DNA from: Burkholderiales bacterium
GTDB taxonomy: Bacteria > Pseudomonadota > Gammaproteobacteria > Burkholderiales > Burkholderiaceae_E
NCBI GenBank assembly: GCA_027489195.1
Contig: JAIYAG010000508.1
Location: forward strand, 1 to 6,877
DNA length: 6,877 nucleotides
Reading direction: 5' to 3'
Positions 1-5,673 of this stretch are shown here, piece by piece. The translations under genes and the position numbers were made by a program. Below the pieces are notes generated by a model. That model searched no databases. It had not been told where the DNA came from and worked only from the letters and a program-made list of their open reading frames with translations. Numbering within the stretch: the first letter of the stretch is position 1; every line of letters begins with the position of its first letter.

Positions 1-695
1 GGCGGCGCCGACGGCGCTGCGGTGAGCGGCGGCGGCACGACCGGCACGCCCGGTGCCGCGGGCGGCGCGGCGCCGTCTGCAGCGCCCGCGGCCGGCGCGG
101 CACCCGGGGCCGGCACCAGCGGCGGCGGCACGAGCGGCGTGCCCGACACGATCCCTCCGGACCCGGAGGCGGAGGCGGAGGCCGGCGCGGGCGCACCGGA
201 TGCAGGCGGCTCGGCGCTGCCGATCCACGAGGAGACCTTGGAGACGTCGCCGTCGCGGCCGAAGAAGAGCGCCACCGCGATCACGCCGATCACGCCGAGC
301 AGCGCCCACGGCAGGCGGCTGCCCTTGCCCTCGACGTCGAAGCCGAAGCCGCCGCCCCGAGGCATGGGCGCGGCGAGCGTCGAGGTCGGCTTGAGCTCCT
401 CGGCCTCGGCGAATCCGCCGATGGTCTGGAGGAGCGGCTCGACGTCGACCTCGAGCAGCCGGCCGTAGGAGCGGACGCAGCCGCGCACGAAGGCCCGGCC
501 GGGCAGTGCCGCCCAGTCGCCCCGCTCGATCGCCTCGAGCTGTCGCGGGTGCAGCTTGAGACGCTGCGCGACCTCGCCCTTGCCCAGTCCGCGCTTCTCG
601 CGGACCGCGGCCAGCTGCTCGGCCGAGGTGATCGCGGTGCTCAGCGGATCCGAAGGGCCCGGATCGTTCGCGGGGTCAGTCACCGATTCAGTCAC
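1..695 (-). CDS. rodZ: RodZ-like cytoskeletal membrane protein, N-terminal part (runs off left edge)
   Basis: RodZ links the MreB cytoskeleton to the cell-wall elongation machinery at the inner membrane. Translating the minus strand from the GTG at 695 gives 231 codons with no stop before the window edge. Residues about 25-85 form a Cro/Xre-type helix-turn-helix with the RodZ-typical stretch LEAIERGDWAALPGRAFVRG followed by a conserved YGRLL. One transmembrane helix lies at about 128-145 (LPWALLGVIGVIAVALFF). A long Ala/Pro/Gly-rich periplasmic linker then continues to the edge, so the C-terminal beta domain is outside. The GTG at 695 is preferred because GGAG lies 6 nt upstream (702-705); GTG at 683 or 707 are in-frame alternatives. 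The gene overlaps the end of pilF by about 8 nt, so translation is probably coupled. The position after rlmN-pilF matches the usual cluster leading to ispG-hisS. Identity is firm; the exact start is not. Confidence 0.93.
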   Translation of the reverse strand, partial: MTESVTDPANDPGPSDPLSTAITSAEQLAAVREKRGLGKGEVAQRLKLHPRQLEAIERGDWAALPGRAFVRGCVRSYGRLLEVDVEPLLQTIGGFAEAEELKPTSTLAAPMPRGGGFGFDVEGKGSRLPWALLGVIGVIAVALFFGRDGDVSKVSSWIGSAEPPASGAPAPASASASGSGGIVSGTPLVPPPLVPAPGAAPAAGAADGAAPPAAPGVPVVPPPLTAAPSAP

Positions 696-1623
696 CGAAT
701 GCTCCACGTTGCAACAGGTTCGCCTCGCGCGAGGACGGGAATTGGCGCCGCAGCTGCGCCGACAGGCTCGCGACGCTGTCGCGGTCGCCAGCCCGACGGT
801 CGACCCGGATGCCGAGCCACAGCGTCTCCGCGCTCGGCGGATAGCTGGCCAGCAGCCGCTGCGACATGAAGCGGGCGCGCTCGAGCTCGCCGCGCTTCAG
901 GTAGATCTCTGACAGGTTGTACATCGCGACCGGGTTGCGCGGGTCGATCCGGAACGACTGGTCGAAGTACGACTCCGCGCCCTTCAGGTCACCGGCCCGC
1001 AGCGAGCAGATCCCGGCATTGTGCAACGGCCGCGCCGGGGTCTGGTACAGCGGATCGCGCGTCGCCGCCTGGAACTGCGCGATCGACTCGCGCGGGCGAT
1101 CGGTCTGGCACAGGAACCAGCCGTAGTTGTTCAGCAGCTCGGAGTCCTCGGGCGCCAGTCGCAGCGCGCGCTGGAAGCTCTCTTCCGCACGCGTGCGGTC
1201 GTTCATGTCCATGTAGACCAGGCCGAGCATGCCGTAGGCCTGGGCATAGTTCGGATCGGTGGACAGCGCCGAGCGCAACTCCTCGAGGGCCTGCGGATAG
1301 TTGCCCTGCTGGTAGTAGCCGGTGGCCAGCTCCAGCCGGATCGACGCACGGCGCCGCTGCTCGGACACGTTCTGCGAGGCGCCGGCCAGCGGCGGAGCGC
1401 CGCCCGGCTCGGCCCGCGGCGGCGGCGCATCGCGCCGCTGGTCGCGCGTGTCGTTGCCCCGCAGGTCGCGCACCGGCTGCGGCTTCTCGTCGACCGTCGT
1501 GCACGCGGCCAGCGCACCGCAGGCCAGCAGCATCGCCGCCAGTCGGCGCACCCGGCTCGCCAGGGCGCTGCCGACGGGGCGCCGCACGGTCACCGGGGGA
1601 CGGACCATCGGGGGCGTGCTCAC
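688..1623 (-). CDS. pilW: Type IV pilus biogenesis/stability lipoprotein PilW (PilF)
   Basis: This is an outer-membrane TPR lipoprotein which, in the PilF/PilW family, promotes localisation and multimerisation of the type IV pilus secretin PilQ. The 311-residue frame has a lipoprotein signal: a basic segment (RVRRL), a hydrophobic stretch and the lipobox LAAC with Cys41 as the predicted lipidated residue. A low-complexity charged/proline linker (about 45-90) follows, then TPR units from about 94 to 240 (for example GYYQQGNYPQALEELRSAL, and later AGDLKGAESYFDQSFRIDP), with further helical repeats to the end. The GTG start at 1623 forms a GTGA overlap with the rlmN stop, suggesting coupling, but no clear Shine-Dalgarno is visible. 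It would leave an unusually long 40-residue signal; an ATG at 1608 or a GTG at codon 25 would give a more ordinary one. No other pilus genes are in the window, which is normal for this locus. Confidence 0.92.
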   Translation of the reverse strand: MSTPPMVRPPVTVRRPVGSALASRVRRLAAMLLACGALAACTTVDEKPQPVRDLRGNDTRDQRRDAPPPRAEPGGAPPLAGASQNVSEQRRRASIRLELATGYYQQGNYPQALEELRSALSTDPNYAQAYGMLGLVYMDMNDRTRAEESFQRALRLAPEDSELLNNYGWFLCQTDRPRESIAQFQAATRDPLYQTPARPLHNAGICSLRAGDLKGAESYFDQSFRIDPRNPVAMYNLSEIYLKRGELERARFMSQRLLASYPPSAETLWLGIRVDRRAGDRDSVASLSAQLRRQFPSSREANLLQRGAFGD

Positions 1624-2795
1624 GCGCGTGCGATCGCCACACGCCGGCGCTCGCCCCGCTGCGCGAGGCGGGTGCGATCGACGATGTCGCCGGCGCGCTG
1701 CCCGCAGGCCGCATCGATGTCGTCGCCCCGGGTACGCCGGACCGTCGTGACGATGCCGGCGTCGGACAGACGCTGCGCGAAGGCCTTGATCCGTTCCGGA
1801 GGCGAGCGCCGAAGGTCCGCGCCCGGGAACGGGTTGAAGGGGATCAGGTTGAACTTGCAGGGCACGTCCCGGACCAGCGCGAGCAGCTGATCGGCGTGCT
1901 CGTCGCCGTCGTTCACGCCATCGAGCATCACGTACTCGAAGGTCACGAAGTCCCGCGGCGCGCGCTCGAGGTAACGGCGGCAGGCGCCCATCAGCTCGGC
2001 CAGCGGATGCTTGCGGTTGAGCGGCACCAGCCGATCGCGCAGCGCATCGTTCGGTGCATGCAGGGACACCGCCAGTGCCACCGGCATGTCGTCGCGCAGG
2101 CGGTCGATCATCGGGACCACACCCGAGGTGGACACGGTCACGCGACGGCGCGACAGGCCGTAGCCGTGGTCGTCGAGCATGATGCGCAGCGCGGTCACCG
2201 TCGCATCGTAGTTGAGCAGGGGCTCGCCCATGCCCATGAACACCACGTTCGTGATGATCCGGTCATGGTCGTCCGGCGCTTCGTCCTCGCCGCCGCCCGC
2301 TGCGGCGGCCGCGGCGGCCGCTTCGGCACGGCGCGCGCCGAGCAGGCGGTTGGCGAGCCACAGCTGGCCGACGATCTCGCCGGCCTCGAGGTTGCGCGCG
2401 AACCCCTGCTTGCCCGTCGAGCAGAACAGGCAGTTGACCGCACAGCCGGCCTGGGTCGAGATGCACAGCGTGCCGCGCGAGACCTCGGGGATGAAGACCG
2501 TCTCGACCGCGTTGCCCTGACCGACGTCGAGCAGCCACTTGCGGGTGCCGTCGCTCGCGACGTGATCGGAGACGACCGCCGGGGCGCTCAGCCGCGCCCG
2601 AGCCTGCAGCGTCTCGCGAAACCCGCGGGCCAGGTCCGACATCGCCTCGAAGTCGGACTCGAAGCGGCGGTGCACCCAGCGCATCAGCTGCTGGCCGCGG
2701 AACGGCTTCTCGCCCCAGTCGCGACAAAGCGCGACCAGTGCGGGACGGTCCAGCCCCAGCAGGTCGATGCGATCGGTGACGCCGGCTTCGGTCAT
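1620..2795 (-). CDS. rlmN: Dual-specificity RNA methyltransferase RlmN (23S rRNA A2503 / tRNA A37)
   Basis: RlmN is a cytoplasmic radical-SAM enzyme that methylates C2 of adenosine 2503 in 23S rRNA and of adenosine 37 in some tRNAs. The 391-residue product carries the [4Fe-4S] motif CxxxCxxC at Cys118, Cys122 and Cys125, the SAM-binding MGMGEP at 187-192, the family block VSTSGVVPMI, SLHAPND, and the C-terminal GDDIDAACGQ with Cys364, equivalent to the methyl-carrying/resolving cysteine of the E. coli enzyme. The start at 2795 is chosen over one 14 codons upstream because GGAGG sits 4 nt before it (2800-2804) and the protein then begins at the normal family position. Residues about 153-178 hold an alanine-rich, then acidic insert (A-run, GGG, EDEAPDDHD) absent from the E. 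coli protein, placed before ITNVVFMGMGEP. The gene overlaps pilF by 4 nt and follows ndk by 70 nt. Confidence 0.97.
   Translation of the reverse strand: MTEAGVTDRIDLLGLDRPALVALCRDWGEKPFRGQQLMRWVHRRFESDFEAMSDLARGFRETLQARARLSAPAVVSDHVASDGTRKWLLDVGQGNAVETVFIPEVSRGTLCISTQAGCAVNCLFCSTGKQGFARNLEAGEIVGQLWLANRLLGARRAEAAAAAAAAGGGEDEAPDDHDRIITNVVFMGMGEPLLNYDATVTALRIMLDDHGYGLSRRRVTVSTSGVVPMIDRLRDDMPVALAVSLHAPNDALRDRLVPLNRKHPLAELMGACRRYLERAPRDFVTFEYVMLDGVNDGDEHADQLLALVRDVPCKFNLIPFNPFPGADLRRSPPERIKAFAQRLSDAGIVTTVRRTRGDDIDAACGQRAGDIVDRTRLAQRGERRRVAIARA
2281..2340 (-). repeat. GCC-type low-complexity run inside rlmN
   Basis: This run of GCC/GCG alanine codons (minus strand) encodes an eight-residue alanine tract followed by glycines and acidic residues in RlmN. 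The core contains the octamer GCGGCCGC twice, at 2305-2312 and 2314-2321. Such trinucleotide-like runs are prone to slippage, so the length may differ between strains (inference). Confidence 0.7.
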
Positions 2796-2816
2796 GGTGC
2801 CTCCACTGCCCTGCGC

Positions 2817-2836
2817 TGCGCCCCGGCCGGGGCGCA
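2817..2836. repeat. Perfect 20-bp palindrome in the ndk-rlmN gap
   Basis: The left half is TGCGCCCCGG and the right half is its exact reverse complement. In RNA it can fold as an 8-bp stem with a GGCC loop. It lies 12 nt upstream of the rlmN Shine-Dalgarno (2800-2804) on the minus strand. No T-run follows, so it is not a standard intrinsic terminator; attenuation, mRNA processing or protection of the ndk 3' end are possible roles (inference). Confidence 0.8.
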
Positions 2837-2841
2837 CGGCG

Positions 2842-2859
2842 CCCGCCGCTGCCGGCGGG
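2842..2859. repeat. 7-bp stem inverted repeat just after ndk stop
   Basis: CCCGCCG (2842-2848) and CGGCGGG (2853-2859) are exact reverse complements separated by a 4-nt loop. On the minus strand the hairpin begins 6 nt after the ndk stop codon and is followed at once by the 20-bp palindrome at 2817-2836, giving two tandem stem-loops. There is no U-tract, so it is more likely a 3'-end stabilising or partial-terminator structure than a full terminator (inference). Confidence 0.75.
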
Positions 2860-2865
2860 ACGCGC

Positions 2866-3291
2866 TCATCGGCTGTAGACGTTCATCCCCGCGAAGAAGA
2901 ACCCGATCTCGCCACGCGCGGTGTCGGGACCGTCGGAGCCGTGCACCGCGTTCGCGTCGATGCTGTCGGCGAAGTCGGCGCGGATCGTGCCCGCTGCGGC
3001 TTTCTTGGGGTCGGTCGCGCCCATCAGGTCGCGGTTCTTCTGAATGGCGTTGTCGCCTTCCAGCACCTGGATCATCACCGGTCCGGAGACCATGAAGTCG
3101 ACCAGGTCCTTGAAGAACGGGCGCTCGCGGTGGACACCGTAGAACGCCTCGGCCTCGCCGCGCGACAGGTGCGCCATGCGGGCCGCGACGACCTTGAGGC
3201 CGGCGCCTTCGAATCGGGCATAGATCTGGCCGATGACGTTCTTGGCGACGGCATCGGGTTTGATGATGGACAGCGTCCGCTCTACAGCCAT
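2866..3291 (-). CDS. ndk: Nucleoside diphosphate kinase
   Basis: This cytoplasmic enzyme transfers the gamma-phosphate of ATP to nucleoside diphosphates through a phosphohistidine intermediate, balancing NTP and dNTP pools. The 141-residue length is typical of bacterial Ndk. Visible family residues are Lys11 and Pro12 in the N-terminal SIIKPDAV, Tyr51, Arg87, Arg104, Asn114 and the catalytic His117 within the signature NAVHGSD (114-120). The start is well supported: GGAG lies 5 nt upstream (3297-3300) and the protein begins MAVERTLSIIKPD as expected. It is the first gene of the leftward cluster ndk-rlmN-pilF-rodZ, and its upstream region holds an extended -10 promoter candidate. Nothing in the protein looks unusual. 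Confidence 0.98.
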   Translation of the reverse strand: MAVERTLSIIKPDAVAKNVIGQIYARFEGAGLKVVAARMAHLSRGEAEAFYGVHRERPFFKDLVDFMVSGPVMIQVLEGDNAIQKNRDLMGATDPKKAAAGTIRADFADSIDANAVHGSDGPDTARGEIGFFFAGMNVYSR

Positions 3292-3345
3292 GTGCGCTCC
3301 GGGAATATTCTTGAAAATGAGGGGGTTAGCGAGGGTATCTTGACA

Positions 3346-3359
3346 GAAGTCTAGCCTTC
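3346..3359. promoter_or_regulatory. Imperfect dyad GAAG-t-CTAG-c-CTTC, possible operator
   Basis: A 14-bp inverted repeat with a single mismatched base pair around a CTAG core. It lies over the expected start point of the ndk promoter candidate and directly beside TTGACA (3340-3345, plus strand). CTAG is a rare tetramer in many proteobacterial genomes, and a second TCTAGC occurs 13 nt on (3363-3368). A repressor site is a reasonable but unproven reading. Confidence 0.3.
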
Positions 3360-3360
3360 G

Positions 3361-3369
3361 ATTCTAGCA
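3361..3369 (-). promoter_or_regulatory. Candidate extended -10 promoter for ndk
   Basis: Read on the minus strand this is TGCTAGAAT: a TGn extension followed by TAGAAT, 5 of 6 matches to the sigma70 -10 consensus. No good -35 is seen at 16-18 nt, which is common for extended -10 promoters. Transcription would start near 3354 and leave a leader of about 63 nt before ndk. The dyad at 3346-3359 would straddle this start. Confidence 0.5.
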
Positions 3370-3442
3370 TGCCGTGGCTGCGGCACGTCGCCGACCCTTC
3401 TGGCGACCCCCGGCCACCGCCTGCGGGCCTGCGGCATGTGAT

Positions 3443-3471
3443 CGGACGCCCGACGACCCTGCTGGCGTCCG
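3443..3471. promoter_or_regulatory. Spaced inverted repeat upstream of the yccA promoter
   Basis: CGGACGCC (3443-3450) and GGCGTCCG (3464-3471) are exact reverse complements separated by 13 nt. Half-site centres are 21 bp apart, about two helical turns, and the right half ends 2 nt before the yccA -35 box. That geometry suits a dimeric DNA-binding regulator, though a chance GC-rich repeat cannot be excluded. Confidence 0.4.
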
Positions 3472-3473
3472 GG

Positions 3474-3502
3474 TTGAAATGCACGCCCCGAGCCCCTACA
3501 GT
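3474..3502 (+). promoter_or_regulatory. Sigma70-type promoter for yccA
   Basis: The -35 box TTGAAA (3474-3479, 5 of 6 consensus) and -10 box TACAGT (3497-3502, 4 of 6) are separated by the ideal 17 nt. Transcription would begin near 3509, giving a leader of about 55 nt before the ATG at 3564. It is the best promoter match in the window and supports yccA being a single-gene unit. Confidence 0.65.
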
Positions 3503-3521
3503 AGGACTCACGGGATCTTCA

Positions 3522-3537
3522 CGCGCGAACCCGCGCG
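3522..3537 (+). other. Small hairpin in the yccA leader
   Basis: CGCGCG (3522-3527) and CGCGCG (3532-3537) can pair as a 6-bp stem around an AACC loop. It lies in the predicted 5' leader, 17 nt before the GGAG ribosome-binding site (3555-3558), so it does not cover that site. Its role is unknown; it may simply reflect the high GC content. Confidence 0.4.
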
Positions 3538-3563
3538 CGCCCACTGCTTTCCACGGAGTCCAG

Positions 3564-4271
3564 ATGGCCTACGAAACCCAGTCCAACTCGCCGCTGCCCT
3601 ACGGCGGCGCCGGCAGCCTGAGCACCGTCGCGCGCAACCGGGTGCTTCGCAACACCTACCTGCTGCTCGCCCTGTCCATGGTCCCGACGGTGCTCGGTGC
3701 CTGGATCGGCGTGACCACCGGCTTCTCCTTCTTCGCCGGCAGCCCGCTGATCGGCTTCGCGGTGTTCATGGGCGTCGCCTTCGGGTTCTTCTTCGCGATC
3801 GAGAAGTTCAAGAACAGCGGCATCGGTGTCGCGCTGCTGCTCGGCTTCACGTTCTTCATGGGCCTGATGCTGTCGCGGATGATCGGCTCGATCCTGGGCT
3901 TCTCCAACGGCGCCCAGCTCATCATGACGGCCTTCGGCGGCACCGCGGCGATCTTCGGCGTGATGGCCACGGTCGCGACGGTGTCCAAGCGCGACTTCAC
4001 CGGCATGAGCCGGTTCCTGTTCATCGGCGCGCTGGTCCTGATCCTCGCGGTGGTGGCCAACATCTTCCTGCAGATGCCCGCGCTGACGCTGACCATCTCG
4101 GCCATCGCGATCGTGATCTTCTCGGCGTTCATCCTGGTCGACCTGCAGCGGGTCGTGCAGGGCGGCGAGACGAACTACGTCACCGCGACGCTGTCGGTCT
4201 ACCTGAGCGTCTACAACGTGTTCACGAACCTGCTGGCGATGCTCGGCATCTTCGGCGGCGACCGGGACTGA
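3564..4271 (+). CDS. yccA: Bax inhibitor-1 / YccA family inner-membrane protein
   Basis: YccA of E. coli is a multispanning inner-membrane protein that interacts with and modulates the FtsH protease. The 235-residue product has about seven hydrophobic helices (roughly 31-50, 59-79, 86-105, 117-139, 151-168, 173-193, 206-231). It matches YccA closely in three places: VLRNTY near the N-terminus, VANIFLQMPALTLTISA at about 163-179, and GGETNYVTATLSVYLSVYNVF at about 200-220. These distinguish it from other Bax-inhibitor-1 proteins. The start at 3564 is chosen because GGAG lies 5 nt upstream (3555-3558) and a promoter starts transcription near 3509; an in-frame extension to 3369 has no signals. 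It stands alone on the plus strand, divergent from ndk and convergent with rlmD. FtsH modulation in this organism is inferred by homology. Confidence 0.95.
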   Translation: MAYETQSNSPLPYGGAGSLSTVARNRVLRNTYLLLALSMVPTVLGAWIGVTTGFSFFAGSPLIGFAVFMGVAFGFFFAIEKFKNSGIGVALLLGFTFFMGLMLSRMIGSILGFSNGAQLIMTAFGGTAAIFGVMATVATVSKRDFTGMSRFLFIGALVLILAVVANIFLQMPALTLTISAIAIVIFSAFILVDLQRVVQGGETNYVTATLSVYLSVYNVFTNLLAMLGIFGGDRD

Positions 4272-4283
4272 ACGTACCCCACC

Positions 4284-4297
4284 GGGCCCGCGGGCCC
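4284..4297. repeat. Perfect 14-bp palindrome between yccA and rlmD
   Basis: GGGCCCGCGGGCCC is its own reverse complement. It lies 12 nt after the yccA stop and just before the intrinsic terminator. For leftward transcripts it comes about 57 nt after the rlmD stop and could form a hairpin at their 3' end, but no T-run follows on either strand. Confidence 0.6.
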
Positions 4298-4300
4298 TGC

Positions 4301-4330
4301 GGGAGGCGCCCTCCGGGGCGGCTTTTTTTT
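4301..4330 (+). terminator. Rho-independent terminator of yccA
   Basis: CGCCC (4307-4311) pairs with GGGCG (4316-4320) around a TCCG loop. After one G-G mismatch the stem extends through G-C and A-T, then G-T pairs. A run of eight T (4323-4330) follows directly. It lies 30-60 nt after the yccA stop. On the minus strand the A/T polarity is wrong, so it probably does not end the rlmD transcript. Confidence 0.85.
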
Positions 4331-4353
4331 CGCCTGCGCGCGCCCGCCCCGGC

Positions 4354-5673
4354 TCAGGCGGACTCGAACACCGCCATCGATTCGACGTGCGAGGTGTGCG
4401 GGAACATGTTCACGACGCCCGCCGCGCCGATCCGCCAGCCGCCCTCGTTCACCAGGATCGAGGCGTCGCGCGCCAGCGTGGCCGGGTTGCACGACACGTA
4501 GACGATGCGCTTCGGGCGCGGCACGCCGGGCACGGCGAGCGCCTGGGCGACCGCCAGCGCGCCTTCGCGCGGCGGGTCGACCAGCACCCGGTCGAAGGCG
4601 CCGAGCGACTGCCAGCGCTCCGGGGTCAGCTCGAACAGGTTGGCGACGTCGAACGTGGCCCGCGCCTCGAGCCCGTTGGCCCGGGCATTGGCCCGCGCCC
4701 GCTCGACGAGCCCACGGCTGCCCTCGATGCCCACCACTTCGCGGGCCCGCGTGGCCAGGGGGAGCGTGAAGTTGCCGAGGCCGCAGAACAGGTCCGCCAC
4801 CCGCTCGTGCGGCTGCGGGTCGAGCAGGCGGACCGCCCGGCCGACCAGCGTCGCGTTGATCATGTGGTTGACCTGGGTGAAGTCGGTCGGCCGGAACGGA
4901 TGGACGACGCCGAATTCCGGCAGCGCGTAGTGCAGCACCGACTCGGCGCCGCCGCCGGGCGTCGACAGCAGCTCGATGGCCTCGGGGCCCTTGTGCTGCA
5001 GCCATATCTCGACCGCATGGCGGGCGCCGAAATCGCGCAGCAGCGCGAGATCGGCCTCGGTGAGCGGCTCGAGGATCCGGAAGACGAGTGCCAGCACCGT
5101 CTCGCCCTGCGCGAGCTCGACCTGCGGCATGCGGTCGCGGATCGACAGGCCGCCGACCAGCTCGCGCAGCGGCACCAGCAGCGCCGACACCGCCGGCGGC
5201 AGCACCAGGCATTCGCGCATGTCCGCGACGTAGCTCGAGCCGCGCTCGTGGAACCCGACCAGCACCCCGCCCTTCTTGGGAACGTTGCGCACCGACAGGC
5301 GCGCCCGGTAACGGTAGCCGAAGGCCGGTCCGACGATCGGCGGCAGCATCGTCTCGGCGCGCACGCGGCCGAGGTGCCACAGGGAGTCCTCGAGCGCACG
5401 CTGCTTGATCGACACCTGCGCACGGGTCTCGACGTGCTGCATGGTGCAGCCGCCGCAGACGCCGAAGTTGGGGCAGCGCGGCGTCGTGCGCAGGACGCTG
5501 GCGCGCTCGATGGTCTCGACCTCGGCGACGTCGAAGCGGGGCTTGCGCCGCACCACGCGCGCGGTCACGGTCTCGCCGGGGAGCGCCCCGCGCACGAAGG
5601 TCACCTTGCCTTCGCTGCGCGCGACGCCGTTCGCCTCGAGGTCGAGGGACTCGATCCGGTACCGCTCGCTCAC
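4354..5673 (-). CDS. rlmD: 23S rRNA (uracil-1939-C5)-methyltransferase RlmD (RumA)
   Basis: RlmD uses SAM to methylate C5 of U1939 in 23S rRNA and carries a [4Fe-4S] cluster. The 439-residue product has an N-terminal TRAM-like region (about 1-60), cluster ligands Cys67, Cys73, Cys76 and Cys155 (CPNFGVCGGC, then MREC), the SAM-binding motif ADLFCGLGNF (293-302), the VDPPREG block (365-371), the nucleophile Cys395 in YVSCNPATLARD and the likely base Glu431 in HTSHVES. This set is specific for the RumA group rather than TrmA, which lacks the cluster. The GTG start at 5673 makes a GTGA overlap with the exonuclease stop, so translation is probably coupled. Extending the frame to 6033 would place 120 codons over the exonuclease gene and is rejected. 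It is the last gene of the nlpD-exonuclease-rlmD unit and converges with yccA. Confidence 0.96.
   Translation of the reverse strand: MSERYRIESLDLEANGVARSEGKVTFVRGALPGETVTARVVRRKPRFDVAEVETIERASVLRTTPRCPNFGVCGGCTMQHVETRAQVSIKQRALEDSLWHLGRVRAETMLPPIVGPAFGYRYRARLSVRNVPKKGGVLVGFHERGSSYVADMRECLVLPPAVSALLVPLRELVGGLSIRDRMPQVELAQGETVLALVFRILEPLTEADLALLRDFGARHAVEIWLQHKGPEAIELLSTPGGGAESVLHYALPEFGVVHPFRPTDFTQVNHMINATLVGRAVRLLDPQPHERVADLFCGLGNFTLPLATRAREVVGIEGSRGLVERARANARANGLEARATFDVANLFELTPERWQSLGAFDRVLVDPPREGALAVAQALAVPGVPRPKRIVYVSCNPATLARDASILVNEGGWRIGAAGVVNMFPHTSHVESMAVFESA

Noticed and set aside
1..695. Plus-strand open frames at 22-468 and 53-394
   Set aside because: They are Ala/Gly- or Arg-rich shadows of the rodZ linker; the minus-strand frame carries the helix-turn-helix and transmembrane signature.
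1896..3095. 399-codon open frame on the plus strand opposite rlmN and ndk
   Set aside because: It is antisense to two clearly conserved genes and spans their intergenic hairpins. The translation shows no domain and looks like a reverse-frame shadow.
3340..3370. Perfect TTGACA as a second plus-strand promoter for yccA
   Set aside because: At 16-18 nt spacing the -10 candidates are poor (TCTAGC at 17 nt), and TAGCAT fits only at 19 nt. The promoter at 3474-3502 is much better.
3369..3563. 65-codon upstream extension of yccA
   Set aside because: It would run through the promoter and dyad and has no ribosome-binding site, while the ATG at 3564 has GGAG at 5 nt and matches the family start.
3656..4132. 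158-codon minus-strand frame opposite yccA
   Set aside because: Its Met/Lys/Ile/Pro-rich composition is the usual reverse complement of a membrane protein gene, and it has no start signals.
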